Shown here: positions 35,674 to 45,225 of the stretch, piece by piece
Layout: each line of letters opens with the position of its first letter
Position numbering within the stretch: position 1 is the stretch's first letter
DNA from: Athripsodes cinereus
Lineage: Eukaryota; Arthropoda; Insecta; Trichoptera; Leptoceridae
Reading direction: 5' to 3'
Assembly (NCBI GenBank): GCA_947579605.1
Contig: OX388312.1
Location: 20,793,313 to 20,857,312 of the forward strand
DNA: 64,000 nt
The notes under the pieces: generated by a model
What the model was told of the DNA's origin: nothing
The model's input: the letters and a program-made list of their open reading frames with translations, nothing else
Databases searched by the model: none
Program-made: the position numbers and the translations under genes

Positions 35674-36410
35674 GTAAAAACTCTTTAATCAGTTACAATA
35701 TTATCATAACACTAAATTATTACACAGCTAGTTATTCACCGAAATTTCAGAAAAGTTTCAGAAAGTTTTTGTACGTGTACAATAATAAATATTTTGATAT
35801 AATAACTGTGATAATAATAATATTTTTAGTAGAAGCTTTTGAGTAATTAATTACATTTCACAATTTGTATAATAATTATTTAATACAATTTTCGTGTTCT
35901 GTAATTTCATACAAAAACCATAACCTCTCCTGAGAATTGAATGAAATTTATTATTAAATGAATAAATCAAATTATTAATTTATTAATTTGACTAAAACAC
36001 ACTTAAAGGGTCTTAATCGTGAAAGCCTTTTAAACAAAAGCTTACAAACTATAAATAAGCTATAAATCTCTAGAAACTTCTGCTTAACAAATATAAAAAG
36101 GTTCTGATTAGATAACGATTCAGTCATCTTTAATTTGGAATTTATTTTGTTTCAAGACAAAAAAGATATTTTGTATATGTGTATACCCATATAGAATAAA
36201 ACAGGTATAAGTATTTTGGTTGAAATATTTATTGCAAAGGTTCAGACGTTGTATTTATCCATTTCTTGAAGTTTGAATGAAATCCCCAAATATTTGAATG
36301 AAATTTTTGACAATAACACTAAATTGATAAATTGATTTGTAAATAAAAACGGCGATTAAATCAAAAGTTTTGCAAGTAGTTATACAAACTTTACATATTT
36401 ATACTGTATA
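35674..36410. other. AT-rich non-coding DNA
   Basis: Nothing recognisable. Confidence 0.4.
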
Positions 36411-36423
36411 AATATATATTTGG

Positions 36424-36468
36424 TCAAAATTCACTCGATTGCGGGTGCATTGCCGTAAAATGAAATAA
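36424..36468 (+). mobile_element. 45-bp LINE 3'-tail micro-insertion with 13-bp TSD
   Basis: AATATATATTTGG is present at 36411-36423 and 36469-36481. The insert, ATTCACTCGATTGCGGGTGC and onward to an A-rich end, matches the micro-insertion at 40321. Clear target-primed insertion of only the last few dozen bases of a LINE. Confidence 0.8.
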
Positions 36469-36481
36469 AATATATATTTGG

Positions 36482-36772
36482 CTGGTAAAGGCTTCTGTCA
36501 CCTTGATCCATATGTCAATTCTTTTGAAATCGCTCATTGGTGATGATGATGAATTAAGACTATTTTTATTTGGAGCCATTTAATAGTCTCAAGTCTCAAG
36601 GGCGCTGGTCAAACGCGGTTTTTTTCTTTTTTCCGAAGCTGGTAAAATGTTAGCTTTTGTTCTGTACCTTTAGTTATTGTAAATAGGAGTTCACAATTCT
36701 AGAGATATCCAATTGGAAGTGAATCTATCTTCAATGTTGTTCCTCAATAGAAACAATTTTTTTTTTATTATT
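36482..36772. other. AT-rich spacer
   Basis: Nothing recognisable. Confidence 0.3.
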
Positions 36773-36856
36773 ATACCATCACGGCACATCCCACAAGTGG
36801 GGTAGCCAGCAGATCAGCTGCATGTAAGAAACATGCAAACTGTCCTCTCCGTGCCA
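36773..36856 (-). mobile_element. ~80-bp short retroposon
   Basis: In minus orientation it runs from GGCACGGAGAGGACAG to GGCTACCCCACTTGTGGG and GTGCCGTGATGGTAT, followed by a TAATAA tail. It abuts the LINE family A copy just to its right. No certain duplication. Confidence 0.75.
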
Positions 36857-36869
36857 AAAAACAAAAAAG

Positions 36870-37676
36870 ATAATATAATAATATTAATGGCTGAGAGTGA
36901 AAGTGATTTACAAAAGATTGTGTCAGTTGTATGTGAAAGTTGCAGTATGAATGGGATGAAAATGAATGTGACAAAGACGAAAGTGCTGGTGTTTGAAAGA
37001 GAGATTGAAAGAACAATGTGTGAAATAAAGGTTGGAAATGAATGTTTGGAGCAAGTGGACGAATATGTTTATTTAGGAAGTATGTTTGTAAGGGATGGTA
37101 GGTACGAAAGGGACATTGAAAAAAGAAAAGTGGCTGGTGCGAGAGTGAACGGTGCACTTCGATCTATTGTTAGCAATAGCGATGTCTCGAACATGGCTAA
37201 AATGCTGGTGCACAACGCCATCCTCGTACCGACACTGATGTATGCAAGCGAGACTTGGACATGGCTGAAGAAGGACGAGAGTGGAATAAATGCAGTGGAG
37301 ATGCGATCACTGAGAAGAATGGTAGGTAAAACATTGCGTGATAGAGTAAGACATGAGGATATTAGAAGAATGAGTGGATGCAAGAGGAGTGTTGTTGATA
37401 GAATGCGTGTAAATAAATTGAGATGGTTTGGTCATGTGGAGCGAATGGATGGTGTAAGATTGACGAAGAGGGTGTATTTAGCTGAAAGAGAGGGTGTGAG
37501 GAAGCGCGGGCGTCCGAGAACCACAAATTCTCAAGGACGGTCGCGTGTTAAGTAAGAGGAGTCGGCGTGCATGTATGAGAAACTGGATGAATGTAGAGGA
37601 AGCGAAAGAAGTATGTAAGGATAGAGCGACATGGCTTTCCGTTCTCTCTGCCTACCCCACCTGGGACACGGCGTGA
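36870..37676 (+). pseudogene. LINE family A reverse transcriptase, C-terminal half (best copy)
   Basis: It begins just after the catalytic YADD position: LMAESESDLQKIVSVVCES, MKMNVTKTKVLVF, DEYVYLGSMFVRDGRYERDI, GARVNGALRSIVS, ILVPTLMYASETWTW, AVEMRSLRRMVGKTLRDRV, RVNKLRWFGHVERM and REGVRKRGRPRTT. A ~22-bp deletion then shifts the frame before DGRVLSKRSRRACMRNW and the stop at 37674-37676 after SAYPTWDTA. The catalytic palm is missing, so it is dead. It is the reference for the family in this window. Confidence 0.9.
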
Positions 37677-38298
37677 GGGTATAGTATAATATTTAAAAAA
37701 ATAGTATTAATCTGTTTAAATTAAATTAAGTTGATTCTAAAATATGCAATTTCATAGTTCACGCAATCATGGTAGTAATCAGTAGAAGATGTTTTAATAC
37801 GAGTGCCTATTGGGTATTATTATAATGGGAAAACTTGAAAGCGTGCATTAGGTATCCAAACTGTAATACGTACAATAGAATAGTTCAAGTATCTCTCAGT
37901 AGGTATTATCTAACAGAGTGAGATCGCTCCTCTAAACTAGGATGTAGTCTGGAACGAACACAAAGTTTCAAGCGTTCAAATGAAGGTTTTATTAGAGTTT
38001 ATTAAGTTCTATCCACTACCTATAATAATTCATAATAACTAGAAGATGAAATATCTACATTGCAGATTATAACAAGTTAAATCTTATGAAATATTAGAAG
38101 TTTAAATTTTTAATTATAATTATTAACTTTAAAAACCGAAGAGACTCTTATGTATTTATCTTGGTGATTGTGCAATTAATAAATTAAATATAAATAGTTA
38201 TATCGCTGACCACCCCGCTTGTGGAAGATAAGTATTATTCTCACAGAAAAAGTTTTTACTTTTGCGGTGGGTGATGTTCACATAAAAGTAAAAGTACA
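37677..38298. other. AT-rich non-coding DNA
   Basis: No gene seen. Confidence 0.4.
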
Positions 38299-38672
38299 CC
38301 ATCATCATCATCATCATCGCCCTCAACGCTCCTCTCGGGAGCACAGGGCAGAAACCAGCCTCCTCCATTCAGAGCGTCTCTGTGGCAATTGCGTCACCTC
38401 TTCCCACGACATTCCTTGCGCTCTGATATCGTTTTCATAGGAACGGTGTATTGTGAAAGAGGGACGCCCGGGCCTACGGAACCCCTGCGGACGGAAGAAC
38501 AGTGCTCTTTTTGGCCAACTATCATTGGGCATTCTCAAAACATGTCCCAGCCAGGACCATCGTCTCTCTTGTATTACGGAGATTACAGGTCTCTGCTGGG
38601 TGCGCCGGCGCACAGCATCATTTGTAACATGTTCATACCATCTGACATCCAAAATTCTAATGGACCTTGCAC
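38299..38672 (-). pseudogene. LINE family B, 3' segment with GAT tail
   Basis: On the minus strand: ARSIRILDVRWYEHVTNDAV, RRRTQQRPVISVIQERRW, SWLGHVLRMPNDSWPKRAL, FRPQGFRRPGRPSF, SWEEVTQLPQRRSEWRRLVS, CSREER, with the stop at 38323-38325 and then a GATGATGAT tail (38299-38319). The frame is open throughout. The upstream part of the same element lies inverted next to it (38690-38975). Confidence 0.9.
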
Positions 38673-38689
38673 ATCCTTGCACGAGTACT

Positions 38690-38975
38690 CACACCCCACT
38701 AATGGTTGGCAATTCCCAAATATCTCAGGTTAGTAAATTCAGGTACCTGGGAGCAACCATAACGCCAGAGGGTGATCTTCGGTCGGAATTACCAATCCGC
38801 ATAGGAGCAGCTAGCGGGGCTTTCAACAACATGAACAAAGTTTGGAAGGCGTCTGGACTCAGCATCAGGACAAAATGTCGCTTGTTCAATGCGTGCATCA
38901 TCCCAATCCTTCTATATGGCTGCGAGTCTTGGCACTTAACCAAGGCTCAAGAGCGGAAGATACTAAGCTTTGAAA
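38690..38975 (+). pseudogene. LINE family B, inverted 5' segment (RT thumb)
   Basis: On the plus strand: VSKFRYLGATITPEGDLR, ELPIRIGAASGAFNNMNKVW, TKCRLFNACIIPILLYG, CESWHLTKAQERKILSFENK. Its last residues join naturally to the first of the minus-strand segment (FEN then R..RIL.V.WYEHV). The two were one ORF before the 5' part was inverted in place. Confidence 0.9.
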
Positions 38976-39772
38976 ACAAAAGTACATATGTACTTGAAAA
39001 TAAATTCCGCGATGATATACCTACATGTATTATGTTTACAAGATGGTATGTAATCGTAAGTTTGATAAAAATATAATATAATAAGTTTTAAAGATTGATT
39101 GTAGAAGCAATTTATTAATTTGAGTATGAACGAATGTGAAAATAATGTTGTTGTCTTGAAAATCAAATCTTATTCGCTAGCTATGAATTTAATGATTATT
39201 TTGCTTCTCAACATTGACATTCTTGCACGATAAAAAAAAAAAAAAACTATTTTCAGTTTTCATATAAAAAATATACAAGAAAATAATATCTCCTCATAAC
39301 ATATTTATTATATCAAAAGAGAAAATGTGTAATAAGATATCTCACAAACAGAATACTCATAATAATAATATTCAGACACGAAATTTTATACAAAAATGTC
39401 ATAGGAATGTGACAAATAAAAGAAAAACTTAAAAGCTTCTGAATATAAACAGGAAAAAAGCAAAAAGCTAAAAATGTAGGTAGATATAAAAAAACACAAT
39501 TTGATATAAAAACATCCAACAATAATTTACATTGGAATCTACTTTCCTATTTATTGTAAAGTGAACGTAAACAGATTCAGCTACATAGTATTATATATAA
39601 CAAGTTTATAGAAATACCTGTTTTCAGATATTTAGTAGTAATAATTATACCGATTGTGGTAATGGGTTTTTCACGGTTGGTTGATAAATAAACGAGTGAC
39701 CCATTAGGGGTTAATTGAAATAATATCTGTGTGGATTCAACGCAATACTACCTATTAGTATTTTAATACAAT
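38976..39772. other. AT-rich non-coding DNA
   Basis: Nothing recognisable beyond an A-run at 39229-39246. Confidence 0.4.
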
Positions 39773-40187
39773 GGGCCACTTGCAGATTTTTTTTTTATTA
39801 CATAAAATTGTAAATTAGTATGAAAGAAACACAACCACAATTTATTTTAATTTTTCTTGCACTATTTTCTTAGATATTAGCTTTTGAAAATTAGATTTTC
39901 TGGGAATGATCAAAAACGATATGCCGGCGCTGTGACGTCACGGAGTCCCATGTTTGTATGAGATTATAATCTGTGGTTGCGAAAATTACTATGATTCACG
40001 GGACTCCGTGACGTCATCAGCTGTTTAGAGTGTTTTGCCAAACGTCAAAAATTTTGGGTTTTATTTTTGGAAATTCTCCATAATTAAGATATTTAAAAAA
40101 AATTAACTGACATATTTATGTTTTCCTACCTCAAATTTACTGAATTCGATCATTTTTATTAAAATCCCCCACGACTGCAAGTGGCCC
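39773..40187. mobile_element. 415-bp MITE-like element (GGGCCACTTGCAG ends)
   Basis: GGGCCACTTGCAG at the left is exactly inverted at the right (CTGCAAGTGGCCC); the match reaches 16 bp if AAT/ATT is included. An internal inverted pair, GTGACGTCACGGAGTCCC and GGGACTCCGTGACGTCA, lies at about 39931 and 39999. No coding. The target duplication is ambiguous (AT at most). Confidence 0.75.
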
Positions 40188-40320
40188 ATTATCTTCTTGG
40201 ATGATTTTAGAGATAATACAATCATTAATTATTTCATAATAATAGCATAATTTTCAAATATCTTAAGCCAGTGAGATTTTAATTATTTCTAGTTATTTAC
40301 TAGTATATTAAGCACGCTAA

Positions 40321-40374
40321 CATAATTCACTCGATGTCGGGTGCCTTGCCGAAAAGAAAAAGAAGAAAAAGAAG
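40321..40374 (+). mobile_element. 54-bp LINE 3'-tail micro-insertion with 11-bp TSD
   Basis: AAGCACGCTAA is duplicated at 40310-40320 and 40375-40385. The insert has ATTCACTCGATGTCGGGTGC, then CTTGCCG, then a GAAAAAGAAG-type tail. Same family as the insert at 36424. Confidence 0.85.
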
Positions 40375-40385
40375 AAGCACGCTAA

Positions 40386-41649
40386 GAATTAAGTAGTCAT
40401 CTTTGATCTTTATGGTAATTGACCTTTAGTGATTTATTTTAGAAGAAGACAAATCAATGAAAATGTTAGCATGACAATATTTGTTGAATGATAATGTGAT
40501 AATAATATCAAAGCGTTGAGAATAGTGTAGAAAAGGTGATTTGACGCAAATCTGTTTGTAAACTGTCTGGGACAGATGTAAAGATTCTTGATGGACAAAT
40601 AAATGTGTGAAAAATTTCAAGTTAGATGGTCGGATAATGCAAAAAAAAATAAAAAAGTTAGAAGATGCAGCAAGTCCAAAACATAAGGGAGTAAATAATC
40701 ATAAGGGATGCTGATGTCTAAAGATGTATACGAAATTGCTGAAGAAGAAGAAGATGAAAATGCAAATTGCCATATTCAATTGGCATATTCAATAAAATTC
40801 TAACACAGGGTCAGAAAGAGTAGAGTATCATTATATGATAACAACTTTCATAAAGGTAACCAGAGCTAAACTTATGAAAGTTCATAGTACATAAAGTACC
40901 CGTTTAAAATTGGCGACACATCTATAAACTCCTATAGTAATATATTCCTTTCTCCCTACCTCACGTATAGTAATGTAGGTTTATCCATATGGATGTTTAT
41001 GTGACACGATTCGAAATGTTTTCAAACGAAGCCTAATACAAACACGTAGGAATCGTGGATGTATTCCTAAAATAAGGATGTCGAGTATACAGAAATGTAT
41101 CGAAAATATGTAATATCTTTATACAGAAAGTATCGAAATGTCAAAAATGTTCTAATGAAAATCTCTTCATGCACGTGAATTATTTTATTTCTAGAATAAC
41201 CTAAGACTTTAATACATATACCTACTAGGTGCTTTCCTCAGCATATCGAAAGATTATTTAATGCCATTATTCGTCATCATCCCAAAATCGTAAAAAAATG
41301 TTTCCGATAGTTATTATATATTTTGCTTTACCGTGAATGTTACGAAAGCAATGTGAACTTTGTCTGCAAAATATTATCATTAGTGTTAATACTTATAAAC
41401 ATAGACGCTTAGAAAAGTGGAAAGATGGTATCGAGTGCTATTTACTCTGAATTTTACAAACGCTTTATGAGTAGCAAAATTCAACTAATTAAAATTGTTA
41501 ACATGTCACAATACATATATTGTATATCACGAGTTATATTTTTTTGTTTTCTTTATTTATCAAATCAAATTGCACCATGTTTAGGTATGTATTTTTATAT
41601 ATTTATTTTCGTTTGATAATAGTATTTTTTTTTATTAAATATAGAATAA
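40386..41649. other. AT-rich non-coding DNA
   Basis: No gene seen. The frame at 41425-41616 has no recognisable domain. Confidence 0.4.
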
Positions 41650-41846
41650 AAATATATTATTGAGCACTTTTTAATCTCCACTTTGTTAGGTTAGATACCG
41701 AACATTTTCGCCTATACTTCGCCTATATTCGGTATCTAACCTAACAAAGTGGAGATTAAACAGTACTTAGTATATATTTTAGTATTTTATTTAATAAAAT
41801 TAAAAATGGATTTCCACAGTGTAAACACAAAAACTCTTGAATTATT
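41650..41846. repeat. PLE-type fold-back, short arms, with terminal motif
   Basis: Exact 32-bp arms at 41671-41702 and 41728-41759 extend imperfectly outward. To the right is ATGGATTTCCACAGTGTAAA followed by CACAAAAACTC, identical in type to the ending of the fold-back at 43158. The central part with the hammerhead core is deleted here. Confidence 0.75.
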
Positions 41847-42384
41847 AATGAAATTTATTTTAATAGTGCTGATTCAACGACTTCTTGTTACAAAAATATA
41901 ATATCACATCTCCCCTATAAATATGTAATATTATAAACATGAATTAATTTTTGGAAAAAAAACAGACACAGTAGGTATCTAACATATAAAAATATTCATA
42001 TAAGTCCCTTTATTTCCATATGTTTGATTCTACGAGTATAAATACTAATATATTTTATATCACTTTCTATTTAAGTCCACCCACGTCAAATTTGCACCCA
42101 ATATTCTCATATTATTTAACGTCTCACATCTTTTAATGTCTATACTAATTGTTTCAGCTGTCTGATCCTTACTGAATAAATAAAATAAATAAATAAAATA
42201 TTTCTCAGAATATCTTATTCCATATATTATTAATAAACTTCTATTGAATATTAAATATTATTTCTTTCGTAATCGAAGTAGTAAATTTATCTACTTATTT
42301 AAATAATGATAAATACCTTAGTGCCTGTTTCTGGTGTATGACCTTTCTTCATATTTTTTGTTTCTTCAAATATTAAAGAGAATG
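41847..42384. other. AT-rich non-coding DNA
   Basis: Nothing recognisable. Confidence 0.35.
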
Positions 42385-42530
42385 TCAGAAAGCATGGATA
42401 TCCATGAGAATTAAGTGGGTTGATCACGTGAATTAAATTCTCAAGGATGGTCGAGTGCTGAGTAAGAGAAATCGAAATGCGTGCATGAAAAATTGTATGA
42501 ATATAGAGAAAACGAAAGAAGTAGGTACAT
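42385..42530 (+). pseudogene. LINE family A fragment
   Basis: Sequence related to the WLDHV..ILKDGRVLSKRNR..ACMKNCMNIE segment of family A, including the open run LSKRNRNACMKNCMNIEKTK. Heavily decayed upstream. Confidence 0.65.
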
Positions 42531-42549
42531 GTGTTATATATATAATAAG

Positions 42550-42955
42550 TTACAATCCATTGGATTGGTCTGCAACGAGTTTTGACTTATTTCTCCACTC
42601 CTCCCTATTCTCAGCCAGTCTCTTCAACTCCATATATGAGCCACAGCTCATGTCCCTCTTCAGTTGGTCCATATAGGCGTCTCTCGGTCGACCTCTGCCA
42701 TTTGTGCCTTCGGTCCTGCCCTCTGCGATTGCGATGAGCAGTCCTGGGTGCGTGATGTTGTGGCCAATCCAATTAGCTCGTTGTTGGCAGATTCTTTTGA
42801 GGAGTTGCCTTTTTTCGCCAACCCTGGTTAACACTTCTTCGTTTTCGACGTGTTCCGACCAATGAATCTTCAGCATGCGTCTATAGCACCACATTTCAAA
42901 TGCCGCTAACCGTCCGCTTTCCCTCTTACTGATGGTCCACGTGTTAGGATAGGAA
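42550..42955 (-). pseudogene. LINE family C reverse transcriptase C-terminal region
   Basis: On the minus strand: WTISKRESGRLAAFEMWCYR, RMLKIHWSEHVENEEVL, RVGEKRQLLKRICQQRANWI, GHNITHPGLLIA, GRGRPRDAYMDQLKRDM, ELKRLAENREEWRNKSK. A third LINE lineage, defined by the AFEMWCYRRMLKI..EHV block and RANWIGH. The 3' end is open to a stop at 42550, but the palm is missing. Confidence 0.85.
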
Positions 42956-43180
42956 ATATCTTTGGTGTATCTTATCCTTAAATTGATATTAATGTATATA
43001 ATTGACTTTTGACTTTTAAAAAGTGGCAAAGAAATAGTAATATCGTGGGCAGGAATCACAAATCAAGTATTGGAATTGGATATACTAAATTATATTCACT
43101 TTGGTGATACAATATTGCAGTACCTAACCTATATTGTAACCTTTAATCAAGAATGCTTTAATTTTATTAAATAAAATATA

Positions 43181-43277
43181 CTACTACTATTACTACTATA
43201 CCATCACGGCATATCCCACGAGTAGGGTAGCCAGCAGACCAGCTGCATACAAAACATGCAAGCTGTCTTCTCCGTGC
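43181..43277 (-). mobile_element. ~80-bp short retroposon nested in the fold-back, 12-bp TSD
   Basis: AAATAAAATATA is duplicated at 43169-43180 and 43278-43289. In minus orientation it begins TGCACGGAGAAGACAGC and ends GCCGTGATGGTATAGTAGTA with a TAG-rich tail. Removing it restores the palindrome arm, so it inserted after the palindrome formed. Confidence 0.9.
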
Positions 43278-43340
43278 AAATAAAATATAAAAATATATTA
43301 TTGAGCCCTGTTTAATCTCCACTATGTTAGGTTAGATACC

Positions 43341-43374
43341 GAACGTTTTCGCCTATACTTGTAGGCATCTTCAG
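43341..43374 (-). ncRNA. Candidate hammerhead ribozyme core (left arm)
   Basis: Minus strand: CTGAAGA, hairpin GCCTA/TAGGC, GAAA, self-complementary ACGT, TC. CTGAAGA fits the CUGANGA consensus. Stem I support is poor in this arm. Confidence 0.5.
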
Positions 43375-43391
43375 ATGAATTCATTCTTTTT

Positions 43392-43429
43392 CCCTGAAGA
43401 TGCCTACAAGTATAGGCGAAAACGTTCGG
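43392..43429 (+). ncRNA. Candidate hammerhead ribozyme core (right arm)
   Basis: CC, CTGAAGA (43394-43400), hairpin GCCTA/TAGGC, GAAA (43418-43421), ACGT (43422-43425), TC (43426-43427), GG. CC/GG would give a 2-bp stem I. All core bases are present. Confidence 0.55.
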
Positions 43430-43534
43430 TATCTAACCTAACATAGAGGAGATTAAACAGTGCTCAATAATATATTTTTATATTTTATTTAATAAAATTA
43501 AAAATGGATTTCCACAGCGTAAACACAAAAACTC

Positions 43535-44504
43535 TTGAACTATTTAGAATGCTTTAATTATAAAATTAGCAATCACACATATATGGAATATAAAATGAAA
43601 CACTCATGCTAAAATACAATAATTTCAAAACGTCAAAAAGTTCAAGAAATTACTAAAAGTTCACTAAGAAATTTATTAATATATTTATTTATTCAGATAT
43701 TCACAGCCAAAGCCTTTCACACATAAAAAAATAGTGTACATACAATACATACCTACAAAAAGTATTGTTTTTTTTATTAAAAAAACACAAAACAATTAAT
43801 TTGATACAAAACAAGAGTGCAATTAAATAATAGTATAACGTTAACTTAAGTAAATATATGCTCAACTTGAGGCAACTTTTCGCCTTTCTCAAAGGCAAAC
43901 CCTTTTGTAAATAATTCTGCCTTTAAAATTATTGCAAAAGTGAAAGTAATTTTGACTTTGAATCTTTGTCGATGTATCTTAAAACATCGAGAGTATCGAT
44001 TATTCAGAGTAAATTTGTATTTTCAAAACCATCCCTTGTAACGATCCCTATATTATTGTATGTATATACAAGGGTGAAAATTTTATAGGGCATACGTATT
44101 GATATTGTGTAGGTATATATAAATGTCAAGTATTGTGTGATCGTATTTTATCGTCAGATGTCTGTTGAGTATTATCAAAACGAATGAAGACGCTACATAG
44201 ATACCTACTACACAAGAGACAGTGTTTAGTAGTTTAAACATTAGTCTTAAATAAAGGATAACAAACATCTTCATCTATTTTAGTTGACCCTTGGCAGTAG
44301 GTATATTTATGTTTTTAAAATTAATTTTTAATATCTTATTTCTTTAGACAAAGTTGCCTCAAATTATTGTCATTTAAAAATGAACGCAATATTATTTGAT
44401 TTATGAATATAAATACAAACTGCTAGGGCTATATTTAATTTAACTATGGGTACAGTAATCTGTTTTCGACTTAAAAATTCATTCTCAAACTAGTATAAAT
44501 TAAT
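43535..44504. other. AT-rich non-coding DNA, LINE tail remnant at 43682-43725
   Basis: TTTATTTATTCAGATATTCACAGCC then AAAGCCTTTCAC on the plus strand is the inverse of the LINE tail at 25205. Otherwise nothing recognised. Confidence 0.4.
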
Positions 44505-44819
44505 ATGGAGTTTTCATAATAAACGTCAACTCGATCTATAACTTATTTAATAACATATTTTGAACTACTCCAGATTAATCATTCCAATTGATCACACTCA
44601 TCCATAGTCAACCTATTTGAGTAGGTATTAACTAGGTAGGTATGTTGTATATGATACACATACATATGTGTACTTCCTTAAGGAGTGCACAACACAGGAA
44701 GTTCACATATGTATGTGTATCATACACAACATACCTACCTAGTTAATACCTATTCAAATAGGTTGACTATGGATGAGTGTGATCAATTGGAATGATTAAT
44801 CTGGAGTAGTTCAAAATAT
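44505..44819. repeat. Fold-back palindrome, 124-bp arms, with PLE terminal motif
   Basis: Arms 44555-44678 and 44696-44819 differ at about three sites and have a 17-bp spacer. The left side begins with ATGGAGTTTTCATAATAAAC, the motif found beside the PLE at 32223. No hammerhead core is seen in these arms. Confidence 0.85.
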
Positions 44820-45221
44820 CTTTGACATCTACACTTATAGTAAGTTAAAAATCCAGTTTCCGACATCCAATTGTGTCAAAAAATTCAGAACATAAACTTA
44901 TTTAATTATTTCATTAACCTATATAATGGAAATTTTATAATGAACACGAACACTTTTTCTGTGTGGGCTTTTCACTCATCAAAGAATTTTATACATCAAA
45001 TTGTGAATAATTATATGTTTGAATAATAAATTTGAATGGCGTATTTTTAATTATATGCTTCAATTTTATTGAAGTTAAATTGTTTTTGAGGTTTCGTTTG
45101 AGATCAAACACTCTGAAAAGATCTTGAACTTCCGAAAATATTTTAAGCAGGTACGAATGAAAATATTGCCTGGATGTAGGTACACAATTTTATTTTGGAT
45201 TTGTATCTAACGTTATGGTAG
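44820..45221. other. AT-rich spacer with a PLE-type motif
   Basis: ATGGAAATTTTATAATGAAC at 44936 is a looser copy of the PLE-associated motif. No gene. Confidence 0.35.
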
Positions 45222-45225
45222 AAAC

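Larger units (their letters stand above)
43158..43534. repeat. PLE-type fold-back palindrome with a nested short retroposon
   Basis: Inner arms 43278-43374 and 43394-43490 (97 bp, about two differences, 19-bp spacer) carry a hammerhead-like core. The left arm continues at 43158-43180, beyond an inserted retroposon, matching the right arm to about 43505. ATGGATTTCCACAGCGTAAA follows at 43504. Confidence 0.85.

Noticed and set aside
36771..37383. Minus-strand open frames of 104-128 codons
   Set aside because: Antisense shadows of the LINE family A reverse transcriptase on the plus strand.
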